Positions 25,101-37,100 of a stretch of DNA of 64,000 nucleotides are shown here, piece after piece. Position 1 is the first letter of the stretch. Every line of letters starts with the position of its first letter. The notes below the pieces were generated by a model. It was not told where the DNA came from, did not search any database, and worked only from the letters and a program-made list of their open reading frames with translations. Both the position numbers and the translations under genes were made by a program. Source of the stretch: Callaeas wilsoni (lineage: Eukaryota; Chordata; Aves; Passeriformes; Callaeidae); the NCBI GenBank assembly GCA_013398955.1, contig VWPU01009579.1:1-64000 (forward strand), written 5' to 3'.

Positions 25101-28100
25101 TGTTTGGAGAGCTGCTGAAGAGGGCTTTTACCATGAGTGGTTAAAGTTTATATTTATGTGAGTAAACACAGAGTATCTGTATGTGTGAATGAAAAGTTGT
25201 GATGTAGGAGAATTTAAGCATTTCCTGACAATATTTTTGCACTTTAGCCCAGTAAAATAGTGCACATTTCCCAGCAGCAGCAGTAGAACTGATTAGCTGT
25301 TGCTTTTTAGCTTTGCTTTGTGTGCTTGAATTGACTATAGGATGGTGAGCAGGTACCTTACACTAACAGAATCTTAATAGTTTGCTGGTTTAGGTAGAAC
25401 TGTGAAAATTAGACTAGATTAACAAAGGCTAATGCTGCTGTCAAAAAAGTTTCAAATTTGAATTTTTGCGGTTTAATTTTGCTTGTTTAATGTGTGACTG
25501 TGCCAGAAATGCAAGGGGTGAGGACTTGCCTGGCAATAGGAACAACATAAAAATGCTTTGGAGATGTAGAAAGCAATTTGAATGTTATTTTACAAGTAGT
25601 GAATCACCCAAATGATCCTCATAAAAAGTTTGACTTTTCATTTTTCTGCAAAGGAAAGCATTATGACTGGAAAGTAATTTTTAAAAAAATAAATTTATTT
25701 TTTATAATTCATCTGATGAAGTTAATATTTTGAATGTGCCTGAAAACAAATGAACTGAATAGCTTATAGTTTGCAAAGTGCTGTTGCTGCAATTCACTAT
25801 TATTTAGAGGCAGTGCTGTTGCGGCAATTCACTATTATTTAGAGGCTTCAGGAAGAAATAATTTGATTTAAAGACTCAAGCCTCCACTTCCAAGTCAATA
25901 CGAATGTGTCCATTGCTTTCAGCGAGAGCAGGATCAAGCCCAGATTCCTAAGATGTCTTTCTAGGGTTTCAAAATTAGTTGTAGACTCGCTAGTCAACAT
26001 CCTCATTCAATTTTCACGTTTGTATTCCCTTTCACACGCACACAGACACATCCACATGCGCAGGAAATCCCCTTTGGGGGTCCTGTCTGGAGTCTCCTTA
26101 TGCCCCTATTATTAGTGCAGTCAGTTGGTAACTTGTCTAAATCTGATCTGGACACATCCACTCCTCCTCTTCCCCTCTGCTGGGTTGGTTTACATTACAG
26201 TACTCTCTCTCCCAGCTGCTGTTTTCAGTCAGCTCAGCAGCAGCGCATTTCTCACCGTCACTCAGTGATGCCTTGTGAGGTGCAGTAAATTTACTCTACT
26301 GACCACTCGCCCAAAATAACAGCTTCAGTTGAGCCTGTGCTTTAAGGTGTCTGCTGCTTTGCTTTGCCTGTCCTCCTGGCCTCCCAACACACCACTTACA
26401 ACCCATGGATACTTTATTTTGGTCACCAAAGAGCTTAATTGAAGCTCTCAGGAGGCTCCAGAAAGGTGTTACTCCACTGGAAGGGAAACAATGTCGTGTG
26501 GGTGTTGACCATCAAGCTGTCACTCTCTGAAAAGATTACAAACTGGCTGGTTGTCTTGTGGCTCAGTCTCAGAACTGAATAAAGCCCTTCTTTGCCTTCT
26601 ACTCACAGCACATCTTGGAATAATATCCTTGAGCAAGAAACAGCCTTGTATGAAGTGTAGTGCTTGGAAATTCATGCTTTTCAGTGTCTTTAGTGTTAGA
26701 GTAATTTTTAATCAAATATGCTCTTTTTGCAGGTAGATTTCACCCTACTCCTCTTGTCTATAATTACTCTTAGTCCTTCCTAAAATTCTGCACTAGAAAC
26801 CACCTGCAGACTGCACATGATGCCCAGTGGCTTCAGGGTCAAATTCTGTCCACATTTAGTGTGGGCTCCATAGCCTTCTAAAGTCAGTCATCTGTTTTTA
26901 TTATTTCTGCTCTCATGCTTTCTCAGCCTTGCTGGCCCTTGCACAGGCACAACAAATATAATGCAGGTACAATTTCTTACTAAACTTGACAGCTGTATCT
27001 CTCAGCACACACAAGCCAAGATTTAAAAATATGAGTGGTGATTTGGGTGTTTTCAGCTGACATCGTTATGGGGTCCCTCTGAGCATCCCTAAAAGGGATT
27101 AGTTTATATGGTCACCTGCTGTGTATGGAGGGATTTCAGTCAGTGACCTTAGAAGTCCATTCCACTCTTACAGAGTGGGTCTGGACCTCGAGAAACTGTC
27201 TTCAGAGTGATAAGACAGTGCTTTTCAATTCCTAGTCACAGGGAGTAGATGTTAGGTGGAAGTGTACCAGCTTTACACCGTCACCTTCAAAAGGGGAATT
27301 TTAAATCCTCATGCTGTTTCCCAGGACTGTTATGAAGCTTTGTGTATCCTTCTTTAAAATAACAAGTGGGATGCTCCCATATTGGCATGTCAGAGAGAGT
27401 CTCATGCTGATGGGACACTGTTTTCTGCTTTTCTGCTGACATGAGTGGCAGGAAGCCTGAGGAGGTAAGAAGGAAATTCCCTGCCCACTGCACACAGAAG
27501 GCTGTTGCTCCTAAGCATGCGAAGCCCTTAGATGACAGCAGATGACTGCTAATAGGATACTCGGTCTTATCACTGGTTCAGATGCGGGTCAGGCCAGCAG
27601 CAGTGAAGTCTCTGCTGTTCGGCTGTTGTCTGGCTTGGGAGATGAGCTGCAGCGTGAGTCTGGATTTTGAACACAGGCAACCGTTTCACTGCTGTGTCTG
27701 TAAGGAACTGCAGGTGCTGTAAGCTTAGTGTCAATAGCGCAAGGCAGTGAAGATGAGCGGGTCTCACACGTGTCCCCACATCCCGGTGGCCGCTGTGAGC
27801 TGGTGCCAGGTTCCTTCTGGTGGCACTGCGTGACCACAGCCCTGCAAGAGCGTCCACTGCCTCCAAATCTGGCTGAATATACACCGGGTTTTTATCCTCT
27901 CTGAGGAACCTCTCTCCTATTTAGGAGATGATCAGTACTTTTGGTTTCTTTATGCAGGCCACCATCAAATTTCTGTGATTAAGTGAAAATTTGCTGTGAT
28001 GCATTGCCATATGCACCATCAGCTCGGAGGTGCTCAGTTTCCCAGTTCCATAGAGCAGAAGAGCTGTTACAAACTGCATCTCTGGAGATTCACTCCTTTG

Positions 28101-31100
28101 TCAAATACAGGACTGCAATACAAGCTGGGAAAGAAGCCTGGAGTAAAGTGAGGTCTCTGGTCATCTCTATTATGCAGCAGTAAGGGAAGGGATCATTATG
28201 AAAATAGTGTGATTTGGGGAATTAGTAATGAATTAACGCATTCTCTAAAAATGTCACGCTTTCAGTATGAGAAAATGTTCTTGCTTTTGTGTCTATGTTG
28301 AGCTGATGAGAAGGGCTTTTGTTGGTTGCTGCTGAGAGGGAGGTCATGCTGCTGGAGGTCACTGACAGTGGGTACTGTCACCTCAGGGCTGGCTGGTGCA
28401 GCAGGTGAGCCAAGAGTTGATGTTCCTCTCAAGAGGTGTTCTTTCCAGGTCAAGTTAAAATATATTTTGATACTCGTTTTATCATTTGGGTTGCTCAGTC
28501 TGTTGCTGCCCACTGGGTAAATAGGGAGCTCGGTTCTCTGAATCTGGCTTCTGTCATCCTCACCTCTCTCCCAAACATCCATTTGAGATTTCAGGCATTC
28601 CCAGGGTGCAGTGGTTGCTGCCAATGCTCGTTTGGGATCGAGTGACTTGTTAAGCATCTGCACGTACTCAGGGGGAACTTATAAGAGCCAGCTTTGGCTA
28701 CTGCTAACACATCTCTTTTTTTGGTTGAACCTTATTCTGTCAGTGACTGGTACATCAGAATACAGTGGATCCCACATCTCCAAATGGGAGAAGGAGCCAG
28801 CAAATCCCCTCGTTGCCTGGGCAATTCTTGCAGTTCAATCTTGTGAAATTTCTGACATGTGCATGTTTGGTCTTAATTTTTCATTTGTCCTAGGAAGAAC
28901 AGAACAAGATTTTAACTCAGTCTTGTCACTATGTGATAATTAATAGTTCTATTTTTTCATGGAGCTAGAGATACAAACACTGGCCATTTAGTTCCCAATA
29001 CACCCTCCTGCTTCCCTCTGGGCCCACATATTTCTGGGCAAGCGTTTTAGCTGATGCTGCATGGTCAAGGCTCATATTTAAGAAAAGACGTCTTTCTTAC
29101 ACTGGAAGAAGAATGTACACAAACACTGTGGAAGGCTTGATCTTCAAAGGAAAGCTTTAGTAGCTGATGAGTGCTTTTTAAACAGTTACACTGGTTAAGA
29201 AGTGGAGTTAGCAAGAGAGGGATATTGTTGATGTTACTGTACTTGCTGTAGCTGTTTGAGACTATGGATGAGACACAGCAATACTTCCAGCCGTGGACAT
29301 CTTTATGGGAGGAAAGGCCACAGGTTCAAGATGGATGGGAGCCACAGCACGTTTCAGCCAGGTCTGTGATCTGGAAAATATGGGGTGCTCTTTTTATTTG
29401 TGCTCTGCAATTTGGGCATGTGCAGTGCGAGCTGGTCTCTGTGCTTTATAGCATTTCAAGATTCTGGGTAAAAGGCACAGCAGTGTTGCATCCTGATTTT
29501 GTCCAAAAGGAGCAGAATTTTGTTAGCTGCAGAATGCAATGTCACTGCTTAGAGAGAGACCAAACCAACTGTATCTGTGATTGGAGATGACATTAAATGG
29601 AAATTCTGGTCCTCAGAACATTCTGTTGCAGGATGGTGAGATTTCAGTTTACGTCAGGATTTCAAAAATATTTCTAGTGAGAAAAAACCGCTGGCAGATG
29701 CCAGGCAATCAATGTTTATAGTGGTACCTGTCACAGTTTTGGAACCTTGATCATGGGACAATCTCCTAACGTTCCCCATCTTGTTTTCCAGATCTAGAGA
29801 TAAGCAGTGATCTCAACAGCGATGACTTTGAATATGAGGATGAAGCAAAACTTGTTATCTTTCCTGATCACTATGAAATCTCTTTACCCAACATAGAAGA
29901 GCTACCAGCACTGGTCAGTGAGTGTGTGGACGTGATTATAGCAATTGACTCCTGTTTCTGTTTGTATCAAGATAGTGCCTTGTTTTCTCATGTGCAGTGC
30001 TTGTTTGGACATAGAGATCTTTCTTTAACAGCTATAACAGAGTGTCAGTAATTTTTAAAAGTGATCTTTTTCTTTGTTTCTTGGATTTCCTTTTGTCTCC
30101 TGTATTCCTTCCCTTATTATGGTGCCAGCTTGTCCTAGGAAAGCTCACATAGTACATGTGCTTACTCTCCTGCTAAAAAAATGACGACAGTCTAAAAGAT
30201 TAGATGCATATTTGAGTATATAAATAGTCCTACTGATAAGCAGTTCTGTATGTGGTTAGCAATAGGCTGAATGCCAAGTTCTGTCCAGTCACTGAGTGTG
30301 TAAGGCTTTGACTGACATCCATTTGTCTTCCAGGTGACGATAGCTTGTGATGCACTCCTCAGTGCAAAATCACCCTACAGAAAGCAGGAACCTGACTCCT
30401 GGGAAGAAGAGCTGCAGGCATCTAAACATGCCAAAACACTTGTACAGTTAGACAATGGTGTTAGAATTCCCCCCAGGTGAGGGCAATAAGGTTTGTTCAT
30501 CGTAGGCTCTCGAATTCAGTCCAGGGTAACTGAACTAAAGGCAGGAACTCAGCCCACGCTTCCCTTGCGTGGCTCTAGGCTGGGTGTGTGGGTTGGTTTG
30601 ACCTGCCATAATGGGAAATCCAGGACTGGCTCCTGCCTCACTTATTCCTGCTCTTTCTCCCACTGCTGTTTTCTCTCGCAGTGGCTGGAAATGCTCCAAG
30701 TGTGACCTGCGGGAGAACCTGTGGCTGAACCTGACAGATGGTTCTGTGCTGTGTGGGAAGTGGTTCTTCGACGGCAGCGGGGGCAACGGGCACGCCATGG
30801 AGCACTACAAGGAGACAGGTTATCCCCTGGCAGTGAAGCTGGGAACCATCACTCCTGATGGAGCAGGTCAGCCACGGGGCACGTTCTGAGATGAGGTGCC
30901 TCCTGTGCATGAGACTGACAGTGTGTAGCTACTACCAACGGGGTTTGTGCTTCTAGTGCAAGTGTGCCAGAGTGTGCTATGGAAAGGAAACCCTGTGAGT
31001 CTGTGAATGTTAATCAGGCTTGGGGGAAATGACACACACTCCATTCTGAGAAAGTCCATACTTGTTTTATCTGCTCATTTTATGTTTTGTATAAATATTT

Positions 31101-34100
31101 TTGGAATGTTTGTATAATACTAGGCTTATAACAATGGTATTAGTCTGAAACAAGAGAATCTGGAGAAACAATATCTTTTAGTTCATCTGCATTTCCTAGG
31201 GCAAATGGTTCAGCTTTCTGTAACAAAGAGACAAAACCAGGGTAATGAGCTTTTTAAATCTAAAAGTCTGTTTGTAACAGCATGTATAGGTTTTTTAATC
31301 ATAGTGGAAACTGCTCTTTTTCCTTTTTGAACAAAACGCTGCTGAAACAGTCTAATGAGCACTCATCTTCATGGGGCTGCTGTGATACTCATTTGTAAAA
31401 TGTGTGATGATCTTGAGAGGGGAAAAAAGCTGTAGCTGTATCCTTGTTTGCATATTCTCCAAGTGTGATGTTCTGCAGTGTTGCTGCGGAGGGGATTATG
31501 GTGTGTGAGGATTAGATGGAATAAAAACATGAGGAGCTGAAAAAGTCATAAGCAAAGAGATCTTTTGCTGCAGCTGTATGGGGAAGTAAAAATGGAAGAA
31601 CACATAGCATGATTATATTTTGGCTTTAGTGCTTATGACTACAGAGATGAAAAATTGCTGTTTAGAGCAGCCCCTTTTTTTAACAAGCATCAGTTGAGAG
31701 CTTTTCTAAGTCCTATTCAGTGTTGAGGAAAGGCGACTGTAGTCAGATTAACCAGCTGTGCCTCAGAAACACTAAGCAAAACCCATTTTTTTGTCTCCCA
31801 GATGGAATATTATTTCCTTGCATGAGCCTAGTCTTGGATGATTTCTATCCAAATCTCTCAGTTATTGAAGGTGTTTAAGATTTGCCCAGCTGTAGGTTTC
31901 AACTGTATCTACAAAACAAACAGAATATTCTGTAGTGGTTTATTTTCAGAATTTTTTCTTTTCTTTCCCATCTTTAGCAGCAATACTTGTTTCCCGATGG
32001 CTTCTGTCCTTGTGCCTCCCACTGATCAGCTGCTTCCTCTCTTATATGGCCTTTGGGATAACAAAGGACAGGCTGTCATCCTTCCCTCTGAATGAGAGGC
32101 ACCAGCTGTTCTCCATAGACCTTTGTTCTTCTGGATGATGTTTACTTGGTTTCCCTATAGAAAAATCTTCCCTCCCCCAGCCTTCCTCGTTCCTTTTCAG
32201 TAATTATTCTGTCTCGGATCTATATGGCCGTGGTACTCATAACCCCTCGATAGGGCTGGGTGATAGATGAGCTTCAGGAAAGAGGCTCTGTGGCCGATGG
32301 TGACACAAAACCTGTCTGTTTTCTGCTTCCCTGCGTTAGAGGTGAAGAGGTGATGGTAGAGGAGCAATAAGCGCTAGGCCCTGTCCTGACGTAATTTATT
32401 CCTTTTTCACACCAGTGGGAAGGAGAAGGAGGTGGTGCCAGTATTCCACCAGCACTCACCCTACGTGTACACAGAGGAGAGCTCTTTGTCTTGCCCTGAG
32501 GGATCTGTGCTGTGTGCTTTATGAAAGGTTTCGGAGGCGTTGCCCCCATTTTGTAGCATCCTGTCAGCAGACACATCTGGGATCAGGGCAGAAACTGAAC
32601 CAAACTTCTCTTCCACTCTTGTACCTTGGACAGGATGCACCAGAGAGTCAGAAAAGTTCTTTGCCTCAGTAAGCTGAGCACTGTGGGCAGACTGTGCTTC
32701 CTGCTGCCTCTCTTGACAGTGCCACTAGATTTTATTTCAAGTCACTGTGAAGTTGCTTGTTTGGAATAGATTGAGGCATGGAATGAGGCACTGGCAGTGG
32801 GAAACCCCATGTGATCGGTGCTTGAGGGAGTTGCTTTGTGGATGCTAATCTTAGCAGTTGTCATGTACTTTTGGGGGGATCCTGAGCCCCTTGTTTCTTT
32901 AGGAACAGTGTTACCACAGCCTGTTACACTCTAAGTAGGAAGGAGAGATGTCTACACAACCAGAACAGGTGTAAATCTTGAGCTGTGGAAGAGAATGAAG
33001 TCAAGTAGCACTGACATTTTTCTTTTCTTAAAATAATGTGAACCATAGTGATTATTATCAGGAAAAGTTTTTTACCCAGAGCGTGGTTGGGCACTGGAAC
33101 AGGCTCCCCAGGGAAGTGGTCACAGCACCAAGCCTGAGGTCAAGACGTGTTTGGACAACGCTCTCAGGCCCATGGTGGGATTCTTTGTGTGTCCTGCACA
33201 CGGCCAGGAGTTGGACTGGATGATACTGATGGGTCCCTTCCAACTAAGCATCTTCTATGGTTTTTTTCTCTGTTTAATAACATTCTGTGTTGCCTGTCTC
33301 AGATTTATCTTGGTGGGTTTTTTCCCCCCTTCCACTCCTCCCTTTTCCCTCTTTCTCACTCTGATGACACCAGCTCTTTATGTGGCACATTTGCTGACTT
33401 TGCTGCATTCCTCATCTACCAGAGTCTGTATGACAGCACTTCAGACTTTCTTTCTTTGGTTTTTTGAAACAAGTGAATTGTGTNACACTTCAGACCTGTG
33501 TTTGGCAGTTCTTATCTTCTTTCTTTGATTTTTTGAAACAAGTGAATTGTGTTTCTCCCATGAACTTAAGCTACCCAGGAGAGAGTACTGAGGTATGGCA
33601 CGAGGTGGCCTTGGGCAGAACATTAGTCTTGTGTTCCACTTCTGCTGCTCTGGGCCAATAGTCCCAGATGCTTTGCTCTCTGCAGTTGCCAGAGCAGAGG
33701 GAAAACAATATCAAAAGCTTCCACGGAAAGCAGTCACCCAAGCTCAGTTGCTGTGTAATCTCACTCCATCAGGTGTTTGAACTTTTCGGGATCTTCTGGC
33801 TGTGCTCTGACCTCAGCAGAATACTATGGGAATGTTGTGATGCCATGTGTGTGGATGAACAGTCATGTCTTCTGGGCGCATTCGCTACCACACAGTGGAA
33901 TTCCAGCAGATGGGCAGCCACAGCCACGCACATGCCAGAAAGGTCATGGGCACCAGTGTTAATGGGGCATCTGATGGGTTATCAGCAGCTGGCAGCACAG
34001 CTCAAAGCACAGCTCCCTGCTCCAAGAGGTTTTCCATAGAGGCTGGTCAATGTTAAAAGTTAGTGTTTGAGTTCTTGGCTAACCTTCAATCTGTCATTTC

Positions 34101-37100
34101 AGCGTGGGTTTGGTACTAGCAGACTTCAGGGAGAATGCCTCTGTTAAAGGGGATGGGCTGAGGCAGAGCCAGGGTCTGCAGCTGCCAGGAGGGGCCAGGG
34201 TAAGGCCCTTTCAGAAGTGGTATCTGTGCTGTGAACAGCCTTTATCCATGTTCCTACTGTCTCCTCCTGAGTTCTTTTCCTTTCTCCTGGCTAAGCTTTC
34301 TCTGTCAGCCTAGAGCTGGTCTTAGGGAGCAAGGCCACTGTGAGGAGCTGCTGGGCATGAAGGAAGCTTGACTGAGGGCAATGCAGGGAGGCTGGCACAG
34401 GGGTTCTGGATTTTGGTATGCGGAGACACCGAAGCAATCATTTACTGCAGAGACCTGATCAGAGAAAAGATGGAAGGCCTGTTCAAGTCTTACAAGTGCA
34501 TGTCTTATCACTTCCAACCATGGATGATGCCTGCAGCTTTACTGTTGTCTGTTCAAGTAGGTGAAACCTGCTCTGAACTCAGTGTTGTTATAGGACTTGC
34601 TAGGTAAACTCTAAAAAAGAACATTTTTACTCTCTTTTTTTTTGTCCTATTGGATTTATTAAACTTTGTTTTCTATTGAAAATATCATCATTAGACATGC
34701 TGCTTCCCTTCACAGTCTGATCTTTGCCCTGCCAGAATGTTTGTGGGCTTTTACTTAAGGTTGTGAAGGCCTATCATGGAGAACTGAAATCTAAATCTCC
34801 CATACAATAAAGCAAGACACCTCACTCAGAAAATCAGCCTTTCTCCCTAACCACAAGGTTAGACTAATCTTGGAAGTCCAATCCAATGGTATTTAATCAA
34901 AAAAAACCCCTCTTTATTCTAATAAAGAACTTCTTTTTTCTCCCTGCATCTCTGTGTGAAAAGGCATGAGTGAATTTCTTAAACTGTACTATTGACAATA
35001 GTCAGTTGGTCTGATATAGTCACAGTTTTAATGTGTCTGTCTGTATCTAGTAGCTCTACAAAAATTCATAATCTCTTGTTGTCATGTTCAAAATGTGGGC
35101 TGGCCACATATCTTAGAACTTTGCATGCCCTGATCCTTGCTTTCTCTACAAATTTCTTATTTTGGGGAGGGGAAATACTATGATCCCTGTAAGTATTTTT
35201 TGTTTTTAATACTGTGGAGGCATATAATTTCTTTTGAGGAGAGTGCTTGAGGTGATTGTGTTGAGATATTTACTGAGCCACGTGGGTGTCTGTGCACTTC
35301 TCTGCTGGCCAGAACCAAACTTGGAGAATATGAACAAGGCATTTTGTACAGGCAGCCCTGTACTGACAGTGCAATGTTGGTAAACAGAGAGAAGGGATAA
35401 CATTTGATACTGGGGCTCATTGGTTTCTCTGCTTTTGTAGATGTCTATTCCTTTGATGAAGAGGAGCCGGTTTTAGATCCGCTTATAGCAAAACATTTGG
35501 CGCACTTTGGAATTGATATGCTGCAGATGCAAGTGGTAGGAAATCCATCTTTTATTTAGCTTGTTGTTCACTTGTTTGTTCACTTGGGGGGTGGGAGAGA
35601 AACAGAAGAATGACACCTGTAGCTTATTTGTGATTCCTTCACACTGTTATGACAGTATTCAGTTTTTTAGAGTTCAGCCAGCTAATTTGGGTTTTATTGT
35701 CTGAGTCCTGAGTAAATCATTGCTCTCAAATCCAGAAGCTGCCTTCTGAAAGAGGTACCTTGTGGTCTTTAGTTTACATTTTTCACTTTTCCTGTGTGAT
35801 GGACCATTTGTCTTCAAGATCAAAAACCTCATTCAGTTAGAGAAGAATGTCTAGAATATTTAATTACGGTGAGTGAAGGGAAGCCTATTGCATGTGTAAA
35901 CAGATACAAGTCTTGAGCAAAATGAAGCTAAGCAATGGAGAAGTTAAAAAGTGACTGAAAGTTCTTTATGTAAATTTCAGTTTAGGCTTTGTCAGTAAGT
36001 ACATTAGAAAATGAGAAAAATACATTCTCTCAAGTCTGGAAAACAGCATGGTCTAAGGTGTGATATGGTAGAAAGGGACTGAGGATAAAAGGATTCTCTG
36101 TGTGTGTCTGTATTAGTAAAGAAGTACTTTTAATAAGCTGTGTCTTAGTGGATGTTGATTCCAGTTCTGTTTAAATGATGTAAGAAACCAGAATAGGATA
36201 TACTTACAAAGGCAGGTGGGTTTTTTGTGGTTGTGTTGGGTTTTTTGTTTGGTTCGGTTTGTTGTTTTTGGAGTTTTTTTTCACTCAATCGTATAACATA
36301 GTATCACTACCTGAGAACATGAAAACTGTTAAAAATGAGCAAACCTGCTACTGATTAAGTGTATTTCATTGTCCAAGTGGTGAGAAAACTGATAATAATT
36401 GAAATGATAGAGAAGAGTTAAACTGTTTTCAGAAGGCTTCATGATACTAATAATATTTTTGGTATGCTAATGTCCTTGCCAGTATCATGAATAAAAAGTT
36501 CCTTTTTTCAAAATCTTTCTGGAAAGCCTGTTTTACTCAGCAACCTTGAAAACCTAATCTTAGCTGTTGCAAAGGTTTCACCTCTGGTCTTTGGTCTCTA
36601 CAATTCTTTGAGAATTAACAGAGTAGTGCCAGCAGTAAATGACACTGTAGTGACCTGCACCTACAGGCCGAAGGCTGAGTGTAAAGGGGAGAAACTTCAG
36701 TGTCACAAATTATTGGCTTTTACCATTTGAAAGACGGGAAGGGTTCTTGGATCTGCAGCTTTTCATGTGGTTTGTTTGTTATGAGCAGCTTCTACAGCAG
36801 CAGCTATTCCTGGCCATTACAAATGAAGTAGGAAACCTGAAAAAATGCAGTGTTTGATGCTGAGGCTTGAGGTCACAGCCCTGAGAGAAGTGAAGCTCCC
36901 AGCTGGGACTGAGGTCACAACTGGGAGCACTCGAAGAGCCAGTGGCTGTGCTAAAGAGCTAAGGGTGTATTGGAGGAACAAACTGCTGGCTTGGTGACCC
37001 TCATCTTCCCCTACATGCAGGATTTACCTTGCCTTGCCCTTTGATTTGGCTCTTCATTTTTTGGAGTATAGCTCACAAAGTTGGTGGTGATAACGGCAGC

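Larger units (their letters stand above)
20675..29791 (+). other. USP13: USP13 intron 3 (9.1 kb)
   Basis: Contains the largest CR1 fragment of the window (22527-23175, antisense) and a 35-base tandem duplication (25777-25846). The remainder is unique-looking AT-rich sequence without recognisable genes. Confidence 0.8.
30867..35440 (+). other. USP13: USP13 intron 6 (4.6 kb)
   Basis: Holds a + strand CR1 3' end (about 33040-33262) and the window's only ambiguous base (33484) inside a near-duplicate segment. The rest is unremarkable. Confidence 0.8.
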
